Part shown: positions 1-9,546 of the stretch, one piece after another
Numbering within the stretch: the first letter of the stretch is position 1
How the letters are laid out: every line of letters begins with the position of its first letter
DNA from: an uncultured Verrucomicrobiales bacterium
Lineage (GTDB): Bacteria > Verrucomicrobiota > Verrucomicrobiia > Verrucomicrobiales > Akkermansiaceae
Reading direction: 5' to 3'
DNA: 42,334 nucleotides
Assembly (NCBI GenBank): GCA_937893015.1
Contig: CALBJX010000005.1
Location: forward strand, 1 to 42,334
Program-made: the position numbers and the translations under genes
The notes under the pieces: model-generated
Seen by the model: only the letters and a program-made list of their open reading frames with translations
The model's database searches: none
Told to the model about the DNA's origin: nothing

Positions 1-1
1 G

Positions 2-400
2 GACCAGTGGTACCCGGAGGCCGCCCGCCTCACCGCCATGGAGGGCGCGGAAATCCTCTTCTATCCCACCGCCATCGGCTGGATTCCCGGCGAGGAACCG
101 CTCTACACCGCCCAGCACTGCGCGTGGGAAACCGTCCAGCGCGGCCACGCCGTGGCCAACGGCTGCTACGTCTGCGCCGTGAACCGCTGCGGCAAGGAGG
201 GCGAAACGACCTTCTGGGGTCAATCCTTCGTCGCGGACTACTGCGGCCAAATCATCGCCAAAGCCCCCGTTGAAAGTAAGTCCATCCTCTACGCCGACCT
301 CGACCTCGCCGCCCTCGAAGACCACCGCCGCATCTGGCCCTTCTTCCGCGACCGCCGCATAGACTCCTACAGCGGAATCACGAAGAGATGGGGCAAGTGA
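2..400 (+). CDS. aguB: N-carbamoylputrescine amidase, C-terminal part (5' end outside window)
   Basis: The visible part is the last 132 codons of a carbon-nitrogen hydrolase (nitrilase superfamily). It opens with DQWYPEAARL, which in AguB enzymes directly follows the catalytic Cys-Trp. The nucleophile cysteine therefore lies about two residues before the window edge. Downstream, GAEILFYPTAIGW, the NRCGKEG loop and FWGQSFV match the C-terminal half of this family. AguB hydrolyses N-carbamoylputrescine to putrescine, CO2 and ammonia in the agmatine route of polyamine synthesis, in the cytoplasm. The reading frame is intact to its TGA stop. The Glu and Lys of the catalytic triad are outside the window and cannot be checked. 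Other nitrilase-family amidases are possible, but the motif set fits AguB best. Confidence 0.85.
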   Translation, partial: DQWYPEAARLTAMEGAEILFYPTAIGWIPGEEPLYTAQHCAWETVQRGHAVANGCYVCAVNRCGKEGETTFWGQSFVADYCGQIIAKAPVESKSILYADLDLAALEDHRRIWPFFRDRRIDSYSGITKRWGK

Positions 401-597
401 GATGTACGATGTACGAAGTACGATGTACGATTTGAGAGTTAGGCGCGGCGTAGCCGCGCAAGGCAAAAGAAACGAAGGAACGCAGAGCGCGTATCACACG
501 CAAGGCGCTTGCAACCGCTTTGCGCTGCTTTCCCCCTGCGCGCGAAGCGCGCCGAATTCAAACTTCGTACATCGTACATCGTACATCGTACATTAAC
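401..597. repeat. Palindromic intergenic repeat, family A copy 1
   Basis: This ~200-bp non-coding element sits between the amidase gene and hrpA. Both ends carry short arrays of the unit tacgatg (with tacgaag variants), in opposite orientation, so the ends are inverted repeats. Inside are nested GC-rich hairpins, including a perfect inverted repeat of seven bases around three at 443-459 (gcgcggc..gccgcgc). The same layout recurs at 28284-28488, and one end recurs at 42284-42334. The right end abuts the hrpA start codon, so any hrpA promoter must lie in or overlap the element. Confidence 0.85.
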
Positions 598-599
598 CC

Positions 600-3500
600 A
601 TGGCTCCCCAATTCACTTATCCCGACCTGCCCATCTCGCGCCATCGGCGCGAGATTGCCGACGCCTTGCGTCGGCACCAGGTCGTTGTCGTCGTGGGTGA
701 GACGGGCAGCGGCAAGACGACGCAGTTGCCGAAAATCGCGTTGGAAGTCGCGGGGGAGCGGCGGGGCAAACTGGGGTGTACCCAGCCGCGCCGACTCGCC
801 GCCGTGGCAGTCGCCAAGCGCATTGCGGAGGAAGTCGGCTGCGAGCCGGGCGGCTACGTGGGCTACCAAGTCCGCTTCGATGACCGCACGGGGCCGGACA
901 CCAAGCTCAAGCTCATGACGGACGGTATTCTGCTCGCCGAGACGCAGAACGACCGCGACCTGCGGCAGTACCACACCATCATCCTCGATGAAGCCCACGA
1001 GCGCAGCCTCAACATCGACTTCCTGCTCGGCTACATGAAGCTGTTGCTCGCCCGCCGCCGCGACCTCAAGCTCATCATCTCCTCCGCCACGATGGATGCG
1101 GGCTCCTTCTCGGACTTCTTCGGCGGCGCACCCGTCATCAACATCGAGGGCCGCACCTACCACGTGGACATGCACTACATGCCCCCGCGGAACGATGACG
1201 AGGACCTCCCCGCCCACGTCTCCCGCGCCGTGCAGTGGCTCTCGGAATACGATGCGCGCGGCGATGTCCTCGTCTTTCTGCCGGGCGAGCGCGAAATCCG
1301 CGACTGCGCGGACGAGCTCTCCGCCCTCGACCTCCCGAAAACCGACATCCTGCCCCTCTTCGCGCGGCTCGGACTGGGCGAGCAACAGCGCATCTTCCAC
1401 CCGCAGAAAGGGCGGCGGCGCATCGTGCTCGCCACCAACGTGGCGGAAACCTCGCTCACCATCCCCGGCATCATCTACGTCATCGACAGCGGGCTCGCGC
1501 GTCTCTCCCGCTACCTGCCGGGGCGGCAAATCCAGCGGCTGCAAATCGAGCCCATCTCGCAGGCCAGCGCCCGCCAGCGCGCGGGGCGTTGCGGCCGTGT
1601 GACGGAGGGTGTCTGCATCCGCCTGTACTCCGAGGCCGACTTCGAGAGCCGCGATGCCTACACCGACCCCGAAATCAAGCGCAGCGCGCTCGCGGGTGTC
1701 ATCCTGCGCATGGCGGATTTGCGCCTGCCCCCGCCCGCAGAGTTCCCCCTGCCGGACCCGCCCAGCCCGCGTCTCATCAACGAGGGCTACAAAACCCTGC
1801 GCGAAATCGGTGCCATCGACAAGCATAAACGCCTCACGGACATCGGCCGCCAACTCGCCCGCCTGCCGCTGGACCCGCGCTTCGGGCGCATGTTGCTCGC
1901 GGCGGAGAAAGAGCGCGCCCTGCCCGAGCTGCTCGTCATCGTGGCGGGGCTGAGCATCATGGACCCGCGCGAACGCCCGAGCGATGCCGCCGCGCAGGCA
2001 GACCAAGCGCACGCCCAATGGAAGAACGAGGAGAGCGACTTTTTGTCTCTGCTCTCCCTCTGGCGCGCCACGCTGGAGTTCCGCGACCGCCGCAACCTGC
2101 GCCGCAACCAGCTCCGCAAGTGGTGCAGCAAGAATTATATCTCCTTCCTCCGCATCATCGAGTGGCATAACCTCGTCCAAGACCTCGACAACGCCCTGCG
2201 CGACACCATGCGCTGGAAGATAGAGGAGCTGCCCCCCGAGGCGGAGCAGGCCACGCCCGAGCGCATCCACCGCGCCCTGCTGGCGGGTGCCCCCCTGCAA
2301 ATCGGTTTTTGGCGGTCAGAAGAGAAAGTCTACCGCGGCGCGGGCGGGCGCGATTTTGCGATTTTCCCCGGCAGCGGGCTCTTCCGCCGCCGCAAACGCC
2401 CGGACTGGCTCATGGGCGCGGAGCTGGTGGAAACATCCCGTCTCTACATGCGCCGCGCCGCCGTGCTGGACCCCGCTTGGGTGGAGCAAATCGCCCCGCA
2501 GCTCTGCGCGCACCATGCCTACGATGCCGCGTGGGACAAAGCCGCGGGCGTGGTCTACGCCAAGGAGCGCGTCACCTGCGGCGGGCTCACGCTCGTGGAC
2601 GGCCGCCGCGTCAGCTACGCCCGCTACAACCCCGAGGGCGCGCGCGACATCATGATACGCGACGGCATCATGGCCATGCAGCTGCGCGACACCCCGCCCT
2701 TCTTGGCGCACCTCGCCGACATGCGCGAGCAAGTCCGCACCGCCGAGAACAAGCTGCGGCGCCGCGACCTCATCTGGTGCGAGCCCGCCGTCTACCGCTT
2801 CTTCGACGAGCGCATCCCCCGCGACGTCAATTCCGAAAAACTGCTGCGACTCTGGCGCGACAAGGCGGAGAAAGCCGACCCGCACCTGCTGGAGATACCC
2901 TACGAGGACTGCATCTACCCCGGGGAGGACGACACCCCCGCCGACCTCTACCCGGATGAAATCACCGTCGCGGGGCAGGAGTACCCCGTGTACTACAACC
3001 ACGCTCCCAACGAAGCGGACGACGGCGCGACCCTCGGTGTCCACATCGACCAATTAGAAAACTTCCCCGACTGGCTCCCGCAATGGGGTGTGCCCGCGTG
3101 GCTCACCACGCGCGTGGAGATGCTGCTCCGCACGCTCCCGAAAGACCTGCGCGCCTTCCTCATGCCCATCTCTGAGACGGCGGCGGATTTCTTTGAGCTG
3201 TGGTACGACCGCGAGCCCGACCGCCCGCTGGACCGCGCCTTGGCGGAATTCGTGCGCGAGCGCACACAAAAATTCTGCAACGCGGATCAGTTTGAATGGA
3301 GCAAGCTCCCGCCGGAGTATATCACCAAAATCTGGGTCTGCGATGATGCGGGGGACGAGCTGGCCCTCGGCACGGATGCCGCTGCCCTGCGCGAGAAGCT
3401 GGCGGGCTACCAACAAAAGCGTTTCCAAAAGAAGGCGAAAAAAGTTTTCTCTTCCACCCCCATGACCCGCTGGGACTGCGGCGACCTGCCGGAGGAGGTG

Positions 3501-4313
3501 GACGTGGGCAACGGCACGGGCTACCCCGCCCTTGCGGAGGACGGCGACCGCGCGGTGAAAATCCGAGTCTGCCCCACGCGGGAAGAAGCGCTCTTCACCC
3601 ACCGCTGCGGCATCCGCCGCCTCTTCCTCCTGCGCCACGGGGACTTTATCAACGGCATCCGCAAGCGTCTCCCCATCACGAGCATGGAAGCCAAGCTCGC
3701 CATGACCACCATCGGTGCCGCCCCCAAAAACAACGTCCGCGACACGCTGGATGCGGCCATTCTCCTGGCCCTCGGTCCCACCCTGCCCCGCACCGCCGCG
3801 GACTTCGACACCGCCTGTCTCCGCATCCGCGAGCGCGTCTACGATATCGTCTCCGGCCCCCTCCAAAAGCTCTGGGAACAATTATCCGTCACCGACGCCG
3901 CCGTCCGCACCTACTGCGTCACCACCGCCACCGACCGCTACGCCTCCGCCATTGCCGAAGACCTCCTCGCCGACTGGCACTACCTCACCCGCGAAAATTT
4001 CCTGTCGACCCATACCGCCGTATCCGCGGACGGCATAACCGACCTTTCCCGCTTCCTCCGCGGTCTCCAAGACCGCCTCTCCCGTCTCCGCCAACAACCC
4101 GCCGCCCGCGAACTCGAACGCATCACCACCCTCCGCGCCGCCATGATGCCCGAGTTCTATGCCGACTATCCCCGGCACACGCAAAACCAAAACTGGTTAG
4201 CGTATGGCTTACTGCTGTCGGAATACAGGCTCAGTATTTTTGCTCCATCCCTCGCACAAAAAGGCCGAGCATCCGTAAAAAAATTACAGGCGGCAGCAGA
4301 AGCATTGCGCTAA
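600..4313 (+). CDS. hrpA: ATP-dependent RNA helicase HrpA (DEAH box)
   Basis: This is a 1237-residue DEAH-box helicase, close to the usual HrpA length (~1300). Motif I is GETGSGKT (residues 33-40), motif II DEAH (130-133), motif III SAT (162-164) and motif VI QRAGRCGR (about 323-330). The helicase C-terminal, ratchet and OB-like regions follow, and then the long C-terminal domain (DUF3418) that is typical of bacterial HrpA. HrpA unwinds RNA and in other bacteria is linked to mRNA processing and to rescue of stalled ribosomes. The ATG at 600 begins right after repeat A copy 1, and no Shine-Dalgarno sequence is visible. The last ~40 codons are more AT-rich than the rest of the gene, and a GC-richer diverged copy of them lies at 4445-4558. 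The present 3' end may therefore have been supplied by the neighbouring island. Confidence 0.95.
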   Translation: MAPQFTYPDLPISRHRREIADALRRHQVVVVVGETGSGKTTQLPKIALEVAGERRGKLGCTQPRRLAAVAVAKRIAEEVGCEPGGYVGYQVRFDDRTGPDTKLKLMTDGILLAETQNDRDLRQYHTIILDEAHERSLNIDFLLGYMKLLLARRRDLKLIISSATMDAGSFSDFFGGAPVINIEGRTYHVDMHYMPPRNDDEDLPAHVSRAVQWLSEYDARGDVLVFLPGEREIRDCADELSALDLPKTDILPLFARLGLGEQQRIFHPQKGRRRIVLATNVAETSLTIPGIIYVIDSGLARLSRYLPGRQIQRLQIEPISQASARQRAGRCGRVTEGVCIRLYSEADFESRDAYTDPEIKRSALAGVILRMADLRLPPPAEFPLPDPPSPRLINEGYKTLREIGAIDKHKRLTDIGRQLARLPLDPRFGRMLLAAEKERALPELLVIVAGLSIMDPRERPSDAAAQADQAHAQWKNEESDFLSLLSLWRATLEFRDRRNLRRNQLRKWCSKNYISFLRIIEWHNLVQDLDNALRDTMRWKIEELPPEAEQATPERIHRALLAGAPLQIGFWRSEEKVYRGAGGRDFAIFPGSGLFRRRKRPDWLMGAELVETSRLYMRRAAVLDPAWVEQIAPQLCAHHAYDAAWDKAAGVVYAKERVTCGGLTLVDGRRVSYARYNPEGARDIMIRDGIMAMQLRDTPPFLAHLADMREQVRTAENKLRRRDLIWCEPAVYRFFDERIPRDVNSEKLLRLWRDKAEKADPHLLEIPYEDCIYPGEDDTPADLYPDEITVAGQEYPVYYNHAPNEADDGATLGVHIDQLENFPDWLPQWGVPAWLTTRVEMLLRTLPKDLRAFLMPISETAADFFELWYDREPDRPLDRALAEFVRERTQKFCNADQFEWSKLPPEYITKIWVCDDAGDELALGTDAAALREKLAGYQQKRFQKKAKKVFSSTPMTRWDCGDLPEEVDVGNGTGYPALAEDGDRAVKIRVCPTREEALFTHRCGIRRLFLLRHGDFINGIRKRLPITSMEAKLAMTTIGAAPKNNVRDTLDAAILLALGPTLPRTAADFDTACLRIRERVYDIVSGPLQKLWEQLSVTDAAVRTYCVTTATDRYASAIAEDLLADWHYLTRENFLSTHTAVSADGITDLSRFLRGLQDRLSRLRQQPAARELERITTLRAAMMPEFYADYPRHTQNQNWLAYGLLLSEYRLSIFAPSLAQKGRASVKKLQAAAEALR

Positions 4314-4366
4314 CACACAAATCCACGCGAGGTTGACTCACGCTCGCCTCACGAGCCTTCGCCCTT

Positions 4367-4402
4367 CGGGCAATCCCGCTTCGCGTATTGTCCAATCGCC
4401 CT
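4367..4402 (+). repeat. Left copy of a ~34-bp direct repeat flanking the island
   Basis: The core reads ggcaatcccgct then cgcg then attgtccaatc then ccct. It matches 18168-18204 at 31 of 34 aligned positions in the same orientation. The two copies lie just inside the hrpA end and just before the lipoprotein gene, bracketing the AT-rich island. They could be attachment-type repeats or merely two copies of a dispersed intergenic repeat. Confidence 0.6.
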
Positions 4403-4407
4403 TACCT

Positions 4408-4425
4408 CGCACAACTCGGCCATAC
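4408..4425 (+). repeat. 18-bp repeat, left copy
   Basis: The sequence cgcacaactcggccatac occurs identically at 19338-19355, in the same orientation, about 15 kb away. Both copies are in non-coding DNA beside accessory modules. Similar sequence continues for several bases past the exact match (a following cgc/ggc-rich stretch). Confidence 0.65.
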
Positions 4426-4444
4426 GGCGCCGTCGGGCGCTTTA

Positions 4445-4558
4445 ACATACGGTCTGCTGCTCTCGGAGTATCGACTCTCCATCTTTGCTCCGGCGTTAGC
4501 ACAAAAGGGGCGTTCCTCCGTCAAGAAATTTCAGGCGGCAGCGGAAGCGCTGCGCTGA
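4445..4558 (+). pseudogene. Remnant second copy of the hrpA 3' end
   Basis: Translated in frame, this stretch reads TYGLLLSEYRLSIFAPALAQ and continues to a QAAAEALR ending and a TGA stop. The last 37 residues of the intact hrpA upstream are nearly the same (YGLLLSEYRLSIFAPSLAQ ... QAAAEALR). At the DNA level many third positions differ, so this is not a fresh tandem duplication. It has no start and no upstream hrpA sequence, so it cannot encode a functional protein. The likeliest reading is the original hrpA end, displaced when an island carrying its own hrpA end recombined in. About 130 bp separate the two copies. Confidence 0.8.
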
Positions 4559-4619
4559 ATGTACAAATATCAAAAGAAGCGTGTCTGCTATGCAGACTTC
4601 AATTACTTATATATGTTCT

Positions 4620-7600
4620 TCATGCATATACACGTTTAGACAGGCATTCCTCCTTATCACATCTTCTCGCTTCAATTGCGTATGTTTCTGCCGTTCCTGC
4701 TATAATCGAAGCAATATGCGGGTATTCATGCTCCAAGTCCGTTGCCACTTCATTGTAACCTCTGAATAATTCCCCTTCCTGCATTCCTCCAAGGTCGGCA
4801 GGTCTACAAAAAACGCCTCTGGAATTATAAATAGCAACATGAAAGCCACTCGCCAGAGCATCACAAAAATACACCTCAACAGCTTCACAAATTTCTTTCA
4901 CAGGCCAATCGTGCTGTCTAAGGCCATATTGCGCTAGGATTCCCCCGATAAATGACATGAAAGCGGAAACAAGCTGACGCCTTTGCGCTAAGGTATACAG
5001 CGCGTATATCCAATCTAACAACTTAGGCAAAAGAATACTCTTTGCTTCATTTCGGGGAGAGAAAGAGCAACCATCTCGCACAAATCGCCATGAAGCCTCC
5101 CCAAGAGTCTTAGCTCTTGCCCCAAATATGCGTTTATCAACCAGCACACCTCGACCAAGGGCAAGTTCCATTAGCATAGCTAAATACACAGGGTGATCAA
5201 TCACCTGTTTCCGCAATGCTGCGCAGTCGTACTTCGTATGCTGAAGCTCCAGATAAAGGGTTAATTCAATCTTTGCCAAAACAGACTGAGGAAATACGCC
5301 TAAAGAAGCCAGCCGAGTTAAGCATTTCACCAAGGCATGGCGCGTATTAGGCTCCATTTTTCCCTCTTGTTTATACTTGTTTACAACCTGCACGCAGATA
5401 TCGTGCAGTATTTCTTTTGGCACATCATCCATGCATAACTCTAACGACTGAACGGCTTCAATAACACGTCCATTCACCAAAAGGCTGCGAGTCTGATACT
5501 CTACATCAGGGGAATATGCTAGCCAACTACCACCTATGTAAACAAGTTTCCAATATGCGTTCTCGTCGATTATTCCCCGCTCAACGACCTCCGCTCTCAC
5601 CGCATTATGACTTGGTAGCGCTTTCAACAAGAGCAGAAAATCATCATGTAATAACAATGTGTGTAGCCTCGATATGGCAGTTCTCACAGAATCGTCATCC
5701 AAATTGAGCATAATGCAGCGTGCACAAATACTCTTGATATCCCCTGCAATATCCGCGCGCTTATATAGCCAGCCAAGAAGAGTAATAGCTTCATCAAGAC
5801 TCAAACATTCAACTATGCACTTTGAAAAATCCAGCACATCGACGTTGTCAATCGTTAAAATTTTTAGAATATCGATTCCTCGCCGCCGCCACAATCGACT
5901 AAAGGCCCAAAGCCTTATTTTGTGTTTATGTTCTTCTGCAGCATAATAATCTTTTTGATTAAAGAATCTGCGCCAATATTTAAACCTGAATATCCATGCA
6001 TAATTCAACACGATATCATCAGGTGCAATTTTCTTCGTAACACACAACGCCAGATGACTAAACTCTCTATTACCATTTTTTCGCCGTCCCTGCTGAAAAA
6101 CATAATCTCTTATTTGGTCTTGCAGTTCCAGCGATTCGTGATTTTTCAGCTCATATTGTTCTTTCAGCAAACGAGTGAATAGCTTATCTTGCAATTCTAT
6201 TCCAAGAACAGAAACACAATCAAGCATATCATGGATTTCTTGATACCCCCAACGTCGTACTCCCATAAGTTTATCATATGCTGCGATGCAAATTTCATTC
6301 GCCTGCCAATCATATATAGGTGCACGATTCGATAATTTCCAGTTAGGGCCCCGCCATTTTACGCGGTCCCATAATACAATACTATGTTTCCTTTTCAGAA
6401 TTGCTACACAAAGGTCCCATGCCAATTTGCCATCAATCCCCGTCACTTTGTCAAACGCCGCTTTTCGAGTGATATAATCTGCATTAGTCTGAGGAAGATC
6501 TGCATCCAAAAAGTCAGAAAATCGCTCAGCAATTTCCCTCCTAATTTCAGCATCTGTTCTGCGATACCACATACACATTATATCTACAACCTGCGAAAAA
6601 TATTGTGCAGGAATAGCGAGCATACACAACGTTTTCTCTATCCCTCCATAGAAATCACCTCGATATACCTTACAGAAAAAATTGTGATTTGTTTCAACCT
6701 CTATTTCCGATAAAAAGGTTAAATATGTGTTTGGCATTATCTCACCTATCAGGCACAACAAAAACAGCAAATCTTCCCGTTTTTCCTCATAGATGTGTTG
6801 CAAAACACCTTTTCCTAACGCTTCTACTTCCGATATAAACCATTGTGCATATGCAGGGAACAACAAATGCGCACGAGTGAAAAGCATATACAACGAACAG
6901 CATAGAGATTGTTTCTCCGGCATAGACGCCTGTTCACTACTTGCTATAAGCCAACGCCGCACATGATGAAGGAAAATCTCCAAATCATTTTTTTTAATAA
7001 ATCTGCTAATTATTTCCAAACACTCAATAGGAGAAACCAATCCATATGTTCCATCTAAAGTCCAAATAGGAGAATCTGGTATTCTAGCAATAGACAGAAG
7101 GGCCTCTATGCAATCATCAGAATTCTTACCGCTCAAGGAAAAGAGCAACTCGCATCCTCCTTTGCTCGTCTCCGCCCATGGACCAATCAGAGCCAAAGCC
7201 ATCAACAGCTTTACATATTGAATCTCCTCAGCCCATCTAGGAACAGCCTTTTTATTCTTCGCAATTCTGCGACGCAAAACAGTCCTTGAATATCCAGCCT
7301 CCCTAACTAATTCCTCCCAATGCCTATCGGGATAATCCTTGCAAAGCCTATTCACGCAAGCTCTATCTATGAGACTCATCCGATATGTGGACTTGTAGTC
7401 GTCATCTTCTTTGGCAAAGGACAGGCCCGATGGAACAATCTGTAGTATTCTTAAATTATTTCGACCTGAACATATGCGAGATGCTATCAATGTGTCAGTC
7501 ACAACGCAAACTACATCTACCGACGGATACAGTTCAGCAATCGTCCTAAATGCTTCTACAGACTTCACATATACATAATTCTTACCCTTCTGTGTGATTG

Positions 7601-8309
7601 TATCAGTTTGAGCAAGTTGGTACACAAATGCCAATCCCTCCAGAGGTGACTCTGAAACAATCGTAAATACAGAACTATGTTTTCCGTCAATCCAAGAATT
7701 GAAAAGTCTCAAACCCTTTCGTAGCTCATTCTCAAAAAGAAAAGTAGGCAACGCAGGGTCAGAAAAATTTTGCCACTCTTCCCAGCATGAATCAAGGGAT
7801 TCAATATCAGTACGGCGTTTTCCGGATAATTCCATGAACCAGAACTTAACCGAAGGGCATTCATCAATCCAGTTAGCCAAAACCATTGCATCGATGGCGA
7901 CAACTTTCTTCCATAAGCCTTCATGATTCTTTTCCTTTTCCCACTCTGCTCGTGTGGACCAGATTTTGGGCGTAGCAAAGACAAAGGTTATTGTGGATTT
8001 ATCCTCCCCTAAAGAATCTTCTGAACGCTTATTATAATCCTCATTTGCCTTAGTGGTCGTTTTTTGGACATCGCCGAATTCCCAACAAGAGCGACCTTCC
8101 GGCACCCAATTTCGGCAACCCTCCGAATCTACCACTACCGCATCAAACCCAGGTTGATTATTGCACTCCATGTAACGCACATCCAAATAAGTAAGCGTCT
8201 TTGAAGTTGCGCAAAGTAGTTTCTTGATTAAAAGAGGGAAAAAGGCGGGAGAATCGAAACGAGCACTCCAATCCTCAATATCTTTAGGGGACACAGTAAA
8301 AATACTCAT
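4620..8309 (-). CDS. Large accessory protein, nuclease-like N-terminus, unknown function
   Basis: This 1229-residue protein is the last gene of the four-gene minus-strand operon, 15 bp after the DUF2971 gene. Residues ~50-95 contain GFDAVV, a PEGRSCWEFG segment and KANEDY. This Asp...Glu...Lys order is reminiscent of restriction-endonuclease-fold domains, but the motif is ExG rather than ExK, so nuclease activity is a guess. Residues ~100-150 (ITFVFATPKIW, VVAIDAMVLANWID) continue the same domain. Around residue 220, FTIVSESPLEGLAFVYQLAQ sits where related large proteins might carry a P-loop, but the GK(T/S) is absent. The remainder is long and apparently helical with no motif I recognise. 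Its DNA is clearly more AT-rich than the backbone, which fits horizontal transfer. From memory, proteins with this N-terminal pattern occur as large uncharacterised accessory proteins, and I cannot name the family. Confidence 0.75.
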   Translation of the reverse strand: MSIFTVSPKDIEDWSARFDSPAFFPLLIKKLLCATSKTLTYLDVRYMECNNQPGFDAVVVDSEGCRNWVPEGRSCWEFGDVQKTTTKANEDYNKRSEDSLGEDKSTITFVFATPKIWSTRAEWEKEKNHEGLWKKVVAIDAMVLANWIDECPSVKFWFMELSGKRRTDIESLDSCWEEWQNFSDPALPTFLFENELRKGLRLFNSWIDGKHSSVFTIVSESPLEGLAFVYQLAQTDTITQKGKNYVYVKSVEAFRTIAELYPSVDVVCVVTDTLIASRICSGRNNLRILQIVPSGLSFAKEDDDYKSTYRMSLIDRACVNRLCKDYPDRHWEELVREAGYSRTVLRRRIAKNKKAVPRWAEEIQYVKLLMALALIGPWAETSKGGCELLFSLSGKNSDDCIEALLSIARIPDSPIWTLDGTYGLVSPIECLEIISRFIKKNDLEIFLHHVRRWLIASSEQASMPEKQSLCCSLYMLFTRAHLLFPAYAQWFISEVEALGKGVLQHIYEEKREDLLFLLCLIGEIMPNTYLTFLSEIEVETNHNFFCKVYRGDFYGGIEKTLCMLAIPAQYFSQVVDIMCMWYRRTDAEIRREIAERFSDFLDADLPQTNADYITRKAAFDKVTGIDGKLAWDLCVAILKRKHSIVLWDRVKWRGPNWKLSNRAPIYDWQANEICIAAYDKLMGVRRWGYQEIHDMLDCVSVLGIELQDKLFTRLLKEQYELKNHESLELQDQIRDYVFQQGRRKNGNREFSHLALCVTKKIAPDDIVLNYAWIFRFKYWRRFFNQKDYYAAEEHKHKIRLWAFSRLWRRRGIDILKILTIDNVDVLDFSKCIVECLSLDEAITLLGWLYKRADIAGDIKSICARCIMLNLDDDSVRTAISRLHTLLLHDDFLLLLKALPSHNAVRAEVVERGIIDENAYWKLVYIGGSWLAYSPDVEYQTRSLLVNGRVIEAVQSLELCMDDVPKEILHDICVQVVNKYKQEGKMEPNTRHALVKCLTRLASLGVFPQSVLAKIELTLYLELQHTKYDCAALRKQVIDHPVYLAMLMELALGRGVLVDKRIFGARAKTLGEASWRFVRDGCSFSPRNEAKSILLPKLLDWIYALYTLAQRRQLVSAFMSFIGGILAQYGLRQHDWPVKEICEAVEVYFCDALASGFHVAIYNSRGVFCRPADLGGMQEGELFRGYNEVATDLEHEYPHIASIIAGTAETYAIEARRCDKEECLSKRVYA

Positions 8310-8324
8310 TAACTTATCAACATA

Positions 8325-9479
8325 TTATATTCCCAACCGAAACAAGCGAGTAAGAGGTATACTTTCCATTTCCGGACAATCTTCCGTGGGGACTTCCAAA
8401 GTATACAGCTTGCTGTTGTATGAAGATTTCAAAACAGATAGCTTGTACTTTTTATTTGCATCTTTACACCATTGAGCAATCATCGACTTTGCATCTTTCA
8501 CACTATATGCGCATCGTGCGCCTAGAACAACACGACTGAGATAAGGCATAATAATTGATGAGAAACAACGGCCATCCCGATAAGAACAATGAGGTTCATC
8601 ATTATTGAACACAATTCTCATTTCTTTCTCGTGAGCCCAATCAATTCCTTTAGTCGCAGCAAATCTTGTATAACGATAGTAGTTATTTGTAGGAGCCCAT
8701 TTCAAACGTTCATTCTGATACGACACCTCCGAAATGTATATGGCCTCTTTAGTATCAGTTTTCCTAACTAGCTGATTATAATCTTTGGCGACAACGAATA
8801 ATGTCTCATCAACAGAGAAACCACAACGAATCTTATACACGGGCAACTTAAACTCTAGCAGAGCACCACGCGCAAAATCTCCGTAATGCCCCCACATCAC
8901 AGAGGAGTGCGCCGTTCTGGATAGGCACAGCATCACTTGTTCCAATCCTGCACCGATTTTCAAAATCTCGTTCTTCTCTATCTCTGAGCTCCAAGCCGGA
9001 AGAAATTCATACAAATCATTACATTCTCTAGGACTAGAGACTTTTAATGAATTGCTTTTTAAAATCTTTTCCAAATCTCCCCATTTTACATACAAAAACA
9101 AAGGAATATATGTAGGCCTAAGGTTCTTAACTTTTCCATCTCTAGTAAGAGCCAAACCTGTTTCCAACGAGGCTTCCATTACCCGTATTTCTTCATCGCC
9201 CAGACATATTTTTTTAGTATTTGAATCCAATTGAACAGTTAGAAAAGGAGCAAACAGGCCAGTCTCATGATTATCGGCCCGCCCCAACCAATCCTTAATC
9301 TTTTCTATTAAAATCCGAACAGTAGCGGCAACGATTTGCTTATCCTCTAGGCTCTGGCATTTGCAGACATCATATGCCCAATTTTCCAACTTTTCGATGT
9401 AGTCTTTCCCTTCAATATCACTGTAATCATTCGCGATAATGCTACAGAATCGCTCAAACAAACTGACTTTATTATTCAT
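8325..9479 (-). CDS. DUF2971 family protein (first of two in the island)
   Basis: This 384-residue protein is the third gene of the minus-strand operon, 67 bp after the helicase/methyltransferase gene. Its N-terminal ~125 residues are not recognised. From about residue 125 it shows the DUF2971 pattern: IPLFLYVKWGDLEKIL, then SSPRECNDLYEF, then CLSRTAHSSVMWGHYGDFAR (about 178-200), and a late EKEMRIVF segment. The second island paralogue at 14763-15668 shares CND..EF, S.MW.HY.D and EKE.RI. The biochemical function of DUF2971 is not established as far as I know. Its place between a restriction enzyme and another possible effector suggests an accessory or effector role in defence, which is inference. 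Confidence 0.8.
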   Translation of the reverse strand: MNNKVSLFERFCSIIANDYSDIEGKDYIEKLENWAYDVCKCQSLEDKQIVAATVRILIEKIKDWLGRADNHETGLFAPFLTVQLDSNTKKICLGDEEIRVMEASLETGLALTRDGKVKNLRPTYIPLFLYVKWGDLEKILKSNSLKVSSPRECNDLYEFLPAWSSEIEKNEILKIGAGLEQVMLCLSRTAHSSVMWGHYGDFARGALLEFKLPVYKIRCGFSVDETLFVVAKDYNQLVRKTDTKEAIYISEVSYQNERLKWAPTNNYYRYTRFAATKGIDWAHEKEMRIVFNNDEPHCSYRDGRCFSSIIMPYLSRVVLGARCAYSVKDAKSMIAQWCKDANKKYKLSVLKSSYNSKLYTLEVPTEDCPEMESIPLTRLFRLGI

Positions 9480-9546
9480 TAAGGGAAATCAAGAGCGGGT
9501 AAAGGTTAATCGCAGCACAAGAATAATGATGCCATACCCGAGTAAA

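Noticed and set aside
401..597. Regular tacgatg units as a possible CRISPR array
   Set aside because: The units are directly adjacent heptads without spacers, the arms are inverted, and no cas gene is present.
558..2300. A 580-residue minus-strand open frame over hrpA
   Set aside because: It is antisense to the conserved helicase core and shows only composition-driven openness.
4333..4758. A 141-residue plus-strand open frame after hrpA
   Set aside because: It crosses the hrpA remnant in another frame and the repeat region, and it overlaps the end of the minus-strand gene. Its composition is random.
7600..7680. P-loop ATPase site in the 1229-residue protein
   Set aside because: The segment FTIVSESPLEGLAFVYQL lacks the GK(T/S) needed for nucleotide binding.
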